Positions 1 to 10,900 of a DNA stretch of 31,755 nt are shown here, one piece after another. The notes beneath the pieces are model-generated. The model saw only the letters and a list, made by a program, of their open reading frames with translations. It was not told the DNA's origin and did not search any database. The DNA is taken from contig JASWJB010000415.1 of NCBI GenBank assembly GCA_032433595.1, positions 1 through 31,755 on the forward strand, read 5' to 3'. The position numbers were made by a program, and so were the translations under genes. This DNA comes from Conoideocrella luteorostrata. Its lineage: Eukaryota > Ascomycota > Sordariomycetes > Hypocreales > Clavicipitaceae. Position 1 is the first letter of the stretch. Each line of letters opens with the position of its first letter.

Positions 1-261
1 CTTTTTCTTCTCCTCGTCCACCTTCCTGTACTCCAAAAAAAAAAAAAAAAAACTGCAGCACAATATCACAAACAGGCGTAGTTAGCAGTGCAAGCTTGCT
101 AGCTTCTTCAACTATTCCATAGCTGCTCTTGACCTAAATATATACCAACTAGAGAACTCGCCATGAATAGCTAACCCACGCTCACAAATTATATACCTTC
201 TGCTCCCCATCACCCAGACAATCACGAATGATTTTTTCTTTTATTGGTTACGAAGGGTCTT
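1..261. other. Left edge of window, 3' flank of the HsbA-like gene
   Basis: No gene seen. It contains an uninterrupted run of 18 A at 35-52. The rest is the downstream flank of the minus-strand gene that stops at 262. Confidence 0.5.
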
Positions 262-773
262 TTAACCACCATAAGCCTTCGCACCTCTAGCAAAATCATC
301 ATCGATGCCCTGGACCAGCGCCTTAGCAACGGGCTGCAAGTTCGCAGGGACATTTTCAATAAGAGCAGAGGAGAGATTTGCCGTGGCCTCTCGCCGATTC
401 TTGGTGAATCCCAAATTGATAGGCGTAACAATGTAGAGCTTGTCAAACTTGGGCTTGGCGGCGATCAAAGTATTGAGAGTTTGAGTTGAGTCCTCGACGA
501 GATCTGCCGTGGACTCGTCAATGATGAGGGTGTCATTGAAATTAAGAGGGGCGGACTTCTTTGCAGTATTGGCATCAGCCCTGATGGAGCCGAGGAGCTT
601 GTTTAATGAGCCGAGGATGGGGATGGCGGCGAAGACATCGCCTGAGAAATTAGCGAGGGTGCTGTTCAGGGCAACCAAATCTTTGGTGATGGTGAGGAGG
701 GCAATGTTGATGCTGGTGACGTCCGCGACGGCAGAGACCGCAAGACGGCTGGCAGGACGGTCTTAAGCAACAT
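262..773 (-). CDS. HsbA-like secreted hydrophobic-surface-binding protein, apparent frameshift in signal peptide
   Basis: Frame 262 to about 744 encodes a small helical, Ala/Leu/Asn-rich protein typical of the HsbA family (hydrophobic surface binding protein A). These are secreted fungal proteins that coat hydrophobic surfaces and can recruit hydrolases. Visible hallmarks are the start ADVTSINIALLTITKDL and a C-terminal half with SSALIENVPANLQPVAKAL. The best ATG (771-773) sits behind a pyrimidine/CAA-rich leader and opens a good secretion signal, MLLKTVLPAV. That frame differs from the body frame by one base near 742-746: reading on leaves the HsbA frame, while the HsbA frame read backwards hits TAA just upstream. 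One missing base would explain it. No usable intron spans the gap. It is either a recent frameshift or a sequence error; the remaining body has no other damage. If intact it would be about 170 residues, close to family size. Confidence 0.72.
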
Positions 774-2278
774 GATGGCAACGTTGAAGCTAGGCAAGCG
801 TAAGGAAAGAAAGTTGAGGTTGAAGTGGAATAGTGGCAAAGAGAGTCGATACTCTGGGGTCAGAGGATACAGCGCAGAGCATTTGTAATGACAATATGGG
901 TAGAGGGAGTTGTGTTTCGACAGGCCCTCCTGCAGCGTCTTAATCTTAGCTTGCCGTGCCCACATACAGATTACACACATGTGTCTCAGTGTCAGCTATT
1001 GCATCATCGTACCATTGCCTACACAGCATCGCATCTCATGTTCTTGATCGCTCTTCATCTCAACTTAAGTGTTCCACAAGCCATGGTTAAAAAAAGCTAA
1101 CAAGAGACGAAGAAAAACTGGCGAGAGCTGTAGAGGCTAAAAGACCAAGAGTAAGAATATCACCCGCATGTGAAGGCGTATTGGAGCCTGGTTTGGCCGG
1201 GGTCGGAAATTAACGCGATGAGGTGCCTTCATGCACCTCACCGCGTTACTAACTAACCCATACGAAACAGGTCTAGCCCTGCTCTACCCTGGATTTTCAG
1301 GATAGCAAAGTAGTTTTGTGAGGGTACGGGTCATTTACTGTCGAGGCTGTAAAATTGAATCCGTGCGCCATCACTTTTCTGCATTTATTTAGACGACATA
1401 TATCTGAAAAGTGGATGCAGAATGCATGTGCTCGCAACGCTACTCAATAATCATTATAAATCTGATACATGAAATGTACGGAGGTATGTGTATTTTCCGT
1501 TCAGTGGCCTTAGGCCGCTCCTGTCCCCTAAAACGGGGCACAGGACGTGCTAAGCTAGTGACAAATCTACACCCTAGAGAGCTCACACTTTTGCGCTATG
1601 GCGCTACGAATATTTAATCCAACATCTGTAGCATCTCTCGCCTCAACGCCATCCATTTGCCGCGTCCAAAAGAGAGGGTGTGCCACCTCCTCTCGCTCTT
1701 TACCGCATTTGAATAGGTCGGTCGTTGACTCTTTAATTTAATGGAGATGGTACTTTAATCCTAGCATGCCTGTCCTCAGCTGCGCTATTTTCAGTGCCGG
1801 TTCAGACGGAGTACTAGGTTAAGATTCGACGGCGTCGGTGAGAACGACCAATCAGCTTGTTGTCTTCCGTCCATCCTGGCCAATTATATTTGTAACGTTG
1901 GTACCATCCTGTTGAGACGAGAATAGCTCCTGTCAGGATGATCAGTGCCTAGAAAATTCGAGCGATTTCTTTGTCACTGGATGCAAAGCACCTTGGGGTG
2001 ACTTGGGACCCGAAGTCTACAGTGGGGTTCAGGTTCAGCGTCCTAAATGCAGGTTAAATACTCCGTATATTTGTCTACTTCAGCCATTTTTAGCTAATAT
2101 GACTAAAATACAGTGCGAGAGTTATAAACCAAGTTCGAAGGCTGAAATTGAGCTTGACTGTTTGTTAGCCACACTGCCCTCCAGCTTCTTCCTACTCTAC
2201 CTTCACTTTTTCACTGCGAAATCACCCCTGACCTCGATTATTGCCGCCGCGAACGCGATCGTGACAGCAATTGAACAG
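774..2278. other. Intergenic stretch without a recognised gene
   Basis: This is the upstream region of the HsbA-like gene and the 3' flank of the oxoamine synthase. Short open frames here resemble no known family and lack codon structure. It holds a strong hairpin at 1211-1248 and CTCCGTA at 2061-2067. Confidence 0.6.
1211..1248. repeat. Inverted repeat / hairpin, 16-bp arms, 6-nt loop
   Basis: Arms 1211-1226 and 1233-1248 pair with a single mismatch (A at 1218 opposite C at 1242). The loop is CTTCAT. It lies about 440 bp upstream of the HsbA-like start codon. There is no poly-T tract or gene edge, so its role is unknown. Confidence 0.8.
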
Positions 2279-3508
2279 CTACACTGATGTCATAAGCTCA
2301 AGATTCGCAGCCACAGGGGTGTTGAATTTGGCATAGCCGCGGACTGTGTCTTCTTTACCATAAAACTCAGCCACAACGCGTCTGACCCGAGATATGTCGT
2401 CCTTTGAGATGTTGCTGTGTACCGAAAGGCGCATGATGGGAGAACCGACCGGCGTGGTTGGAGGGAAAAACGGCGCACCAAGGATTCCATTCTTGGATAG
2501 GAACCGATGCAGCCGGACCATTTCGTCTTCGTCCTTGACACGAAGAGCCACGATGGCCGAAGGAAGCTGGCCCTCGAGAGTCGTGAGACTGGCAACTGTA
2601 GAAAGTTCACTCCGCAAGAGCTTGGACGCAGTCAAAAGAGTCTGACGACGGTCATCAGCGGCCTTGATAACCTCCCACATGGCCTCGATGCGAACAATGT
2701 CATTCCGCAGTAGGCCAGAACTGAATGCGTACGTGAATGAGTGTTCTTTGACGAAGCGCGTGTTTGGCGAAAATACGACCCCGGCTCTGGTGGCATACGC
2801 CTTGGCCAGGCTGGCGGTGATGAAGTCGACGTCATCTTGAAGGCCCTTCATGTGTGCGTAGCCTTTACTGTGGCAAGTCCCAAAGGAGTGGGACTCATCA
2901 AGCACCAAGACACAGTTGTACTGCTTTTTGATCCGAACGATTTCCTCCAGCGGACAGTAGGTGCCGGTGGTGCTGTAAAGAGACTCGACAAGAATGACCC
3001 CCGGCCCATGCTTCTTGATGTTGGCCTCCAGCTGGGCCGTGTCGTTGTGACGATTCAAGTGCAGAAGGGCGCCTTTGGCCGCCAGCGAATCATAGAAAGA
3101 CAGGTGCAGGAACAAGTCGGCATAAACGTGTGTCCCTGACTTGCAGATGGCCTGTACGAGGCCGGAATTCGCGTTGTACCCGGACTGGGCGAGGTGACAT
3201 TGCTTCCCAAACCAAGCCCCCATGTTGTTCTCCAGAGTGTACTGGGGATCATCATACCCCAAGAAAACGGGAGACATGACAACACCACGGCCAGCTGAGA
3301 GCTGTAGGTCAACTATCTGGCTATCGAGAACCTTCTCGTTGTTGACAAGGTTGAGGTAGTCATTATCGCACAGGGTTATGTCGTGATTCTTCTCGGGGAC
3401 AAGAATATAATCCTGAATAACACCCTTTTGACCCTTCGTGCGAGTGCGAAAGTACGTGTCAATGCTCTTTTTCAGCTCTTGGTCCATGTTTGCTTGCTTT
3501 CTTGCCAT
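2279..3508 (-). CDS. PLP-dependent alpha-oxoamine synthase (polyketide-releasing aminoacyl condensation enzyme, inferred)
   Basis: A single intronless frame of 409 residues belonging to fold-type I PLP enzymes of the alpha-oxoamine synthase family (AONS, ALAS, serine palmitoyltransferase, CqsA, FUM8). These condense an acyl thioester with an amino acid, with loss of CO2. Visible core: glycine-rich QSGYNANSGLVQA (about 108-120), LVLDESHSFG (201-210) with the PLP-pyridine Asp204 and His207, and the Schiff-base lysine Lys236 in TASLAKAYATRAG. The SLAKA.ATRAG wording resembles the CqsA-like branch more than classical AONS (family knowledge, not searched). It has no transmembrane anchor or signal peptide, so it is probably soluble. 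ATG 3506-3508 is used; an ATG seven codons later is equally possible. It is divergent from the PKS across 1.48 kb. Because that PKS has no release domain, the inferred job is off-loading its chain onto an amino acid, as FUM8 does for FUM1. The acyl and amino substrates cannot be read from sequence. Confidence 0.88.
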   Translation of the reverse strand: MARKQANMDQELKKSIDTYFRTRTKGQKGVIQDYILVPEKNHDITLCDNDYLNLVNNEKVLDSQIVDLQLSAGRGVVMSPVFLGYDDPQYTLENNMGAWFGKQCHLAQSGYNANSGLVQAICKSGTHVYADLFLHLSFYDSLAAKGALLHLNRHNDTAQLEANIKKHGPGVILVESLYSTTGTYCPLEEIVRIKKQYNCVLVLDESHSFGTCHSKGYAHMKGLQDDVDFITASLAKAYATRAGVVFSPNTRFVKEHSFTYAFSSGLLRNDIVRIEAMWEVIKAADDRRQTLLTASKLLRSELSTVASLTTLEGQLPSAIVALRVKDEDEMVRLHRFLSKNGILGAPFFPPTTPVGSPIMRLSVHSNISKDDISRVRRVVAEFYGKEDTVRGYAKFNTPVAANLELMTSV

Positions 3509-3850
3509 GCAAATTATGAGTTTGTTGACCGAACGAGCAACAGGGAGTGAGAAAGACGAAAGAGCGTCCCCCCCGATGTGAGCTAGACTTCGGAGTGAGG
3601 TGCCGGAGAGAATGGGGGTTTAGTATTATGTATGGGTCGTTAGCGACTAGTTCGACTAGTGATCGGCTGAATGCTAATATCACGGCTACTGTGAATATCC
3701 AGCTAGTACAGAATCGCTTCTCGCTGGGACTGAGCGACACACATCTTCAAATATCCCTCTGTCCGGCTGTTTTCGACCGTCACATGACGAAGCCTTAGTA
3801 GGAATCGTGGATCATTAGTTCATAGTTTAGTACTCCGTAACGCTATCACT

Positions 3851-3878
3851 GCCGATCGTGGCTTGCCGATCGTGGCTT
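3851..3878. repeat. Tandem 14-bp direct repeat in the AOS/PKS promoter
   Basis: The unit GCCGATCGTGGCTT occurs twice without a gap (3851-3864 and 3865-3878). A related GCCGATCATG lies near 4407. It could be a regulator site; this is not shown. Confidence 0.8.
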
Positions 3879-4285
3879 ATATAACGTTAAGTTTAGCCTT
3901 GCTTAGCGAAGAGATCTTGGCATGCAACTTGACAGTGGGAAGTCAGTCGATGTTTCCACTATCACCAGGCAATCATACCTGTTCCTCGTATACTGTTTAC
4001 TCAGAACCAAAAGCTAGTAATAATAGAATATATGTTTCTTATCAAAGGAAAACATTATCATCGTCGCGATGGAAGAAGGGATAAAGGAGACTGGTGGCTG
4101 GTCGGTTGGCTGGGCTACGCTCTTGGTTTTTGCTCTCGACCGAGCAACCGAGATTTCGCCATCTGAAATTAAGGAGATCGGAATTTTACTTTAAAAACAA
4201 GGTTCTGTCTACGGAGTTGTTTCTCTTGATCTGTAGCTAAAACACTGGAGACTCACTGGCATGTGACCTGGCATGTTGCCAAGTA

Positions 4286-4297
4286 CGGAATCCTCCG
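4286..4297. promoter_or_regulatory. CGG-N6-CCG palindrome, candidate Zn2Cys6 site
   Basis: The sequence CGGAATCCTCCG lies inside a larger inverted pair ACGGA...TCCGT in the divergent promoter. The half-site and spacing fit the Zn2Cys6 class by general knowledge; binding is inference. Confidence 0.35.
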
Positions 4298-4984
4298 TGA
4301 TATGATACGCTTTCGTCAGATCCCCCCTAAGCCCGCGAAGAGCGGCGGGGTCGAAGCTGCAGGGGTCTGCGGCCAATTGGATAATGAGCTAAGAACAATT
4401 CGCATTGCCGATCATGAGCCTAAGATGTCTACTCCGTAGTGAGCGGGGCAGTGGCTCTGCGCCGACTTAATGGGTAGATGGGCTATCAGTGTTTCCATCT
4501 TTTGGCTGAATGCCGCTGCAGAAAGATCGACCGGAATGAACAGTAACCGGACATAAAAATCATGGCCGAAGACGTACATCGCGGCTTTATAATACGCCCA
4601 GTGGGCAAGGTCTGCTGCTTTCGTAAATTTGCATCGACTTCATTCCAGTGGCTGGACAGCGTGTTCTTGACTGGTCCACCAATAACAATATCCCGAGTCT
4701 GGGGGGCCCGTCTTGCGAGGCAATTAATCCGTCATTGAGTTCAGGGGTTTTCTTGCCTACGTTTTTCTCTTTCACTTAGACCGTGGCCAGGTAAATATTA
4801 GGGATTGAATTTCCGAAACTTTTAGCAGACTATATAGCCAAGACAGGTACGGAGTACGCATAACATAAAAGAAAACGGTCTCGGCGTCTACTTGGCAGCG
4901 ACGCTCCGACGCCCTCGCTCAAAAAAACAAAACGTTTTTGATATCAATACCAAATAGTGTGCGAAATCAGAAGCTGAGCTCATC

Positions 4985-7900
4985 ATGCTGCCCGCGGCCG
5001 TGAACAAGTCCGAGCCAATTGCCATTATCGGCATGGGCTGTCGGTTCCCCGATCATGTGTACTCACCGGGCCAACTATGGGACCTTTGTTGTTCTGCTCG
5101 CAATACTTGGTCCAGCTGGCCCAAGGACAGAATGATGGAAGACGGTTTCTACCACCCTCGTCCCGACAACCTGGGAACAGTGCGTATATCGACGCCGCCT
5201 CAAACACCATGAGGCTCTTTGACACTTGATACCGTGAATCTCGAACTGACACGCATGCAAAGAATCACAGTCGCGGGGGTCATTTCCTCGGCCAAGACGT
5301 CACGTCGTTTGATGCGACCTTTTTCAATTTCACCGCAGAAATGACAAAGGTACCTGTTGCTTTGCGATGCCTCTTAGAATAATGTTAATGTAAAAAAATA
5401 GGCGATGGACCCCCAGATCCGCTTAATGTTCGAGACCGTCTTTGAGGCCCTGGAAACTGGTAAGAATCTACCGTGTTTCATAATGCGTTCCCCTTCTTCC
5501 CTTTACTCGCAAGTCTATTTCAATCGTGGAGAGGGAATGGAGACTTTGACAAATCTTGAAAGCTGAGCAGTTGCCCCATTAGCCGGAATATCCTTGGAGC
5601 AAGTGGCAGGTACTGCTACATCTGTCTTTGCTGGATCAATGTTTCACGACTACAATGATATGCTGATGCAAGATCTGGATCGGTTACCGCGGTCCTATCT
5701 GATGGGAAATGTGCCCTCAATGTTGGCAAACTGAGTCTCCCATTTCTACGACCTGCGCGGTCCCAGTGTCACCGTCGACACAGCTTGTTCCACGGCAATG
5801 ACGGCACTGCACCTGGCGTGCCAGAGTATCAGGGTTGGAGACTCGACAATGGCAATTGCCGGAGGCTCCAATCTCATTCTTTATCCTTCGTCGTCCATCG
5901 GATTATCGACCGTGGGGTGAGTCAACTTTCTTGGTTTTGGCGCCGCAATAACCCAACTCATCCATCCCCACCCCTTGAAAGTAGCGGACTACGCGAGAGC
6001 AGGCGTCAAATGGAACCTGGGAGTTTTGCTAAGCGTTTATCTCTCCCAATATAGACTCACTGGTCCAAATGGCACTTCTTTCAGTTTTGACGCCCGAGCT
6101 GAAGGCTACGGCCGCGGAGAAGGCGTCGGCTGTATCATCTTGAAGCTTCTGAGTGATGCAATTCGCGACAATGACCCCATCAGAGCCGTTATCAGGGAGA
6201 CAGGAATGAATCAAGACGGGTTCACGCCCACCATTACATCCCCTTCTTCGGAAGCACAGCAAGACCTCATCAGGTCCTGTTATGAGCGAGCTGGACTGGA
6301 TCCATTGGAAACGACTTACACAGAATGCCATGGCACCGGTACCATTGCGGGCGACACCATTGAGCTGACGGCTCTTGGTGACATCTTTAGCGCTGGCCGC
6401 TCCGCAAACGATCCGTTGTACGTTGGATCTATCAAGGCGAACTTTGGACATACAGAAGCGACCAGTGGTATTGCTGCAATTATCAAGGTCGTTCAGATGT
6501 TGCAAAACGACGCGATACCCCCGCAGGCGCTTTTTTCCCAGCCGAATCCCAGAATATCGTTTCAGACGCTGAACATCAAGGTATGAGTCATTTATTGCGC
6601 CTCTCTCCAACCATATGTGTGTCTTTGCATATATCCGTGTCCATCTTTCCAATTCTGATGCTGACCGAGCGCAGGTTCCCACATCGCTGATTCCTTGGCC
6701 TGACCACCGGCTACGGCGCGTATCGGTGAACAATTTCGGCGCAGGCGGTAGCAATACACATGCCATTATCGAAAGCGCCGCCTATCACGTACAGCCAGAG
6801 TCTAGGCAAATAATGGCACCAAAAGGTCCTGGATATACTCATAATGGCGGTACTGACACAAATGGTGTCAATGGCAACGGCGTCGAGACTTCCAAGTGTA
6901 ATGGCAATATAATAGCTCATACAGAGGGTCTAGATCCTGCATGCGCAAGCCTAGCCAGCAGTCTGGACCACAATGATTCAAATGTCACTCGCGGCGGCAA
7001 AGGCTTCAATATCGATGTCGCGGATGGGCAGATCGACGGAAACCAACGAAAGCAATCAAATTGCACCGACGATAGCCAAGTGAGCGACGAGTTCGAACTC
7101 ATTGATCTTGATCATCATGCATTGCATGTCAACGGCGGCCAGATAAAGTGCCTCCAGACTGAGTCCGAAATTCTCGAAGGGAGCACTCGCTGCTTCCTGC
7201 TTCCTATTAGCGCGAAGCATGAAAGTGGCGTACAGCAAGTTGCTCGTTCCTTGAAAGACTATCTTGACTTGTTCGACTGCGACGACCATAAGCGTATGCA
7301 GGACCTCATTTTTACCCTATCCATTCGGCGTTCAAAACTTCCTTGGAGAACGTTCGTCTCGGCAGGATCCATCTCAGATCTTCAGAGATCTTTGGAAAAC
7401 CCCAATGCATCCGGCATATCGGCAACATCTTCCCACGTATCTCGGCTGGGGTTTGTTTTCACTGGACAAGGTGCACACTGGAGTGGTATGGGGCGTGAAC
7501 TTGTGGCGGCGTACCCCGTCTTCCGGGACACCATGTTGCATGCTGAAAGCTATATCCAGTCTCTTGGTGCTGAATGGAGCGTACTTGGTATGTTTAATTT
7601 CTACTCTCTCCAAAGCCCCCAACTCTCCCCGCCAGTAAAGTTTTCACCAGTCAGTTTGAAACCCTCAAATATGTAGTGCTGACCAATGAAAAAGATGAGA
7701 TATCCAGAGATGACACCACGAGTAGACTTGATCAGCCATTTCTCAGCTTTCCCTGCACGGTGATCGTCCAGCTTGCACTGGTAAACCTTTTAAAAGCATG
7801 GGGGATTACACCAGTTGCCGTGACAGGTCACTCCAGTGGCGAAATCGCCGCTGCATATGCCGCTGACTACCTCTCTTCCGAGGAGGCCGTTGCGATTGCG

Positions 7901-10900
7901 TACTGGCGGGGCAAGACGACCTTTGAATATGTTCAGGCTGGCCGGATTCAGGGGGGTATGATGGCTATGGGCATTGGCTTCGAAGACGCACAAAGTTATC
8001 TCGCTGATTTGAAAACTGGTTCAGCGAGCGTGGCTTGCGTCAACAGTCCGCGCAGCGTAACCATTGCTGGGGATGTGACCGCCTTGGAAGAAATCGAGGC
8101 CAGAGCCACGGCGAAGCAGATCTTCAACAGACGGCTCAAAGTCCCAGCCGCATATCACTCATCACAGATGGAGTGCCTCTCTGACCAATACGGCAAACAG
8201 CTCAGACGTCATTTGCAGGATACGCGGCCTTGTCAAGGGAATATTTTGTTTGCATCACCAGTAACAGGCGCCATCGAAAAAGATCATGCGCGCATTAGAT
8301 CGCCGACTCACTGGATACGGAACATGGTCCAGGTCGTCCAATTTCATGATGCCCTGACATCGCTGATTTCATCAGGCATTGGCAACCAGACCACCGTTGA
8401 TGTTCTCATAGAGATCGGTCCCCATGGAGCCCTACAAGGGCCTGTTCGTCAGATTCTCGCCGACCCGTCGCTGAACCTGGGAAAAGTTACAGTCGACAAA
8501 ACTCTTGAGAGAGGCAAAAATGCAGTACAAAGTATGCTGGATATAGCCGGACGATTGTTCATCAAAGGATTTCCAATGCAATTCGAGTCGATTAACTTCC
8601 CGCAAGGCCTTCAAGGCCTTCAAGTTGTTACCGACCTTCCACTTTATCCATGGGATCACACAACAAGCTTCAGTGCTCTGTCTTCTCGTGCCAAAGAAGC
8701 ACTAAATCGCAAGCAGCCGCCGCATGATCTCTTGGGTGTCAAGAGTGAACAGACGGGTTCATGGCCTCAGATTTGGAGAAACGTAATTCGCACGGATAAT
8801 CTGCCCTGGCTCCAGCATCACAAGGTGCAGAGTGAAATCATCTTCCCTGCAGCTGGAATGGTGACAATGGCCATGGATGCAATGAGGCAGCTGGATCTAG
8901 AGGAGACAAGATCGTCACAAGGTTATCGGATCTCGGACCTCGAGCTGTACAATGGGGTAGTGGTCCCATCCAGCAGTAGCGGCCTGGACTTTAGACTCGT
9001 GATGCAAGATCAGAGCGAACACATCCTCGGGACCAGCAACTTCAAGGAATTCACATTTCAGTCGCGAGATGCGGAGGACAATTGGAAAGGACACTGTAGC
9101 GGCAAAGTTGAAAACTTCGACAAGACACCAGAACCCACCATTGATAAGTCCCAGAGCGTGTCCGACTTGACGCCCATCAACATTGAACAATTCTACCTTC
9201 TCATGCAGGATGTCGGACCCCAATTCGGACCCAGTTTCCAGAATATCTCGTTCATTGCTGGTGGGCAGAATCGTGCCATGGCCATCATCACGGTGCCCGA
9301 CATTGATCCCATGCTGCCTGACCCGTACCAATCGGACTACTGGATTCACCCTACTGTCCTTGACGCTTGTTTGCAGGTGGCTTGGGCTGCTGTGCCGCGG
9401 GAGGTCATGGACAGTCTCGGGACTTGCGTGCCCCGATTTGTAGAAAGCATTTACGTAGCTTCCCACGCCAAAGACTTGTCTCCGGGTGCTAAGATCAAGG
9501 TTCTCGCAGCTCTGGATGCCGTGATTCATCAAGAATTCCAGGTTTCGATTCACGCTTTCCTCCAGGATGAAGGCGAAACACTCATCATGCAAACGGAAGC
9601 CTTGCGAGTTTGCTCTCTGTCCCCATCGACAAGCTCGGGAGCCGTAGACAACACAATGATATTGAAACCTGAGTGGAGAGGTGCCGAAACGAATTTGGAA
9701 GATTTGCTTGGATGGGGGGTCTTCAATAATCGGGCTGCCTCTTGTGACTGCGAGACGATCCTTTTGTCCTTATCAACAGCCCGGAATCCATCCGGTGATA
9801 ATGAAACGGCACTGGCAGAAGCCATCTCCAACTCGACTGGGGCAAAAGTCGACGTCGGCAGGCTTGGAATGCAGCCCATCCAGGGAAAGGTATGCGTCAT
9901 CTTGGAGACGTCAAAGGAGCAAATCTTATCCCGTCTGAGCGCGGAAGATTTTGCGTTGCTCAAGGCCACGCTCCTGAAGGCGGACGGCGTTCTCTGGGTC
10001 TCGCAAGAAGATTCAAGCTCCGCCGTAAGCCCCGAAGCCAGTGTTCACATCGGTCTCTTGAGAACGTTGCGACAGGAGGAAAAGTCCAAGAAATACGTGT
10101 CGCTTGTTGTCAGCACGAATGACATATGCTTCGACCAGGAGGCCATCAAAGCCATCTGCGATACTTTTCGTCGAACTGTTGGCTCATCTGAGCAGAACGA
10201 TCACAACTATGAAGTCTTCCACAAATCCGGACAAAATCTGTCACTGGCGTACGAGGGCGATTTGAGCCTGAACGAAGAATACGCGGTTTTGGCTGGGCAG
10301 CGTCAGGCACGAGGCACACGCCCCTGGTCCTCGGACGATTATATGTGTTTGACGATTCAGGTTCCAGGCATGTTGGACAGCCTCGAGTTCCAGCAGTGCG
10401 ACATGGCCACCAAGTGCGTCCCTTTTGCAAACGACATGGTGGAGATTGTGCCTCGCGCATTCGGAGTCAACTTTCGCGACGTGCTAGTTGCCATGGGAGA
10501 AATGAAGGAAAACTGGATGGGCTTCGAATGTGCAGGATACGTCTCCCGAGCAGGATCCAAGGTTCCCCAAGACATGAGCGTCGGCAGCCGCGTGTGTTGC
10601 ATCATGCAAACTGGTCACTGGGGAAATATCGTTCGGGTTCCGTGGACCAGTGTCGTGCCGATTCCTGAACTCATGAATTTCGAGTTGGCTGCCTCTATCC
10701 CGATGTGTTTCACGACCGCATACTACTCTCTCGTCACAGTTGGCCAGCTGGAAGCTGACGAAGCTGTCCTCATCCATGCGGCTGCTGGCGGCACCGGACA
10801 AGCGGCCATCACAATTGCCCAGAGTCTGGGCGCGGATGTGTTTGCCACGGTCGGGAGTGAAGAGAAGCGAGCTTTTCTGATGGAGACCTACAAGCTTCCT

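Larger units (their letters stand above)
3509..4984. promoter_or_regulatory. Shared divergent promoter of the oxoamine synthase and PKS genes
   Basis: A 1.48-kb gene-free stretch between two head-to-head starts. It holds a perfect 14-bp tandem repeat (3851-3878), a CGG-N6-CCG palindrome (4286-4297), four TACGGAG/CTCCGTA motifs (3833, 4210, 4432, 4848) and a TATATAG box at about 4831, some 150 bp before the PKS ATG. CGG-N6-CCG is a spacing used by fungal Zn2Cys6 regulators, so a cluster regulator may act here. No such regulator gene is seen in the window. Confidence 0.5.

Noticed and set aside
749..758. GTCCTGCCAG as a mini-intron explaining the HsbA frameshift
   Set aside because: Ten nucleotides is too short for splicing, and removing it does not bring the signal peptide into the body frame.
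5700..5760. An intron that would skip the PKS TGA
   Set aside because: Conserved KS residues lie in the same frame directly on both sides of the stop, and any GT-AG pair here would remove essential sequence.
5917..6054. Coding reading of the fourth PKS intron ([15 protein letters not shown])
   Set aside because: Splicing GTGAGT..ATAG joins LSTVG to LTGPNG in frame, as in other KS domains, so this stretch is intron.
6029..6766. 245-codon minus-strand open frame under the PKS KS domain
   Set aside because: It is antisense to conserved KS exons and spans a clear intron. The composition is that of a shadow frame, with no family features.
8915..9592. 225-codon minus-strand open frame under the DH domain
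   Set aside because: Antisense to strongly conserved DH sequence; no start context or recognisable domain.
9600..10400. A C-methyltransferase domain between DH and ER
   Set aside because: The stretch is only about 230 residues and shows no SAM-binding motif. It fits the structural pseudo-KR region.
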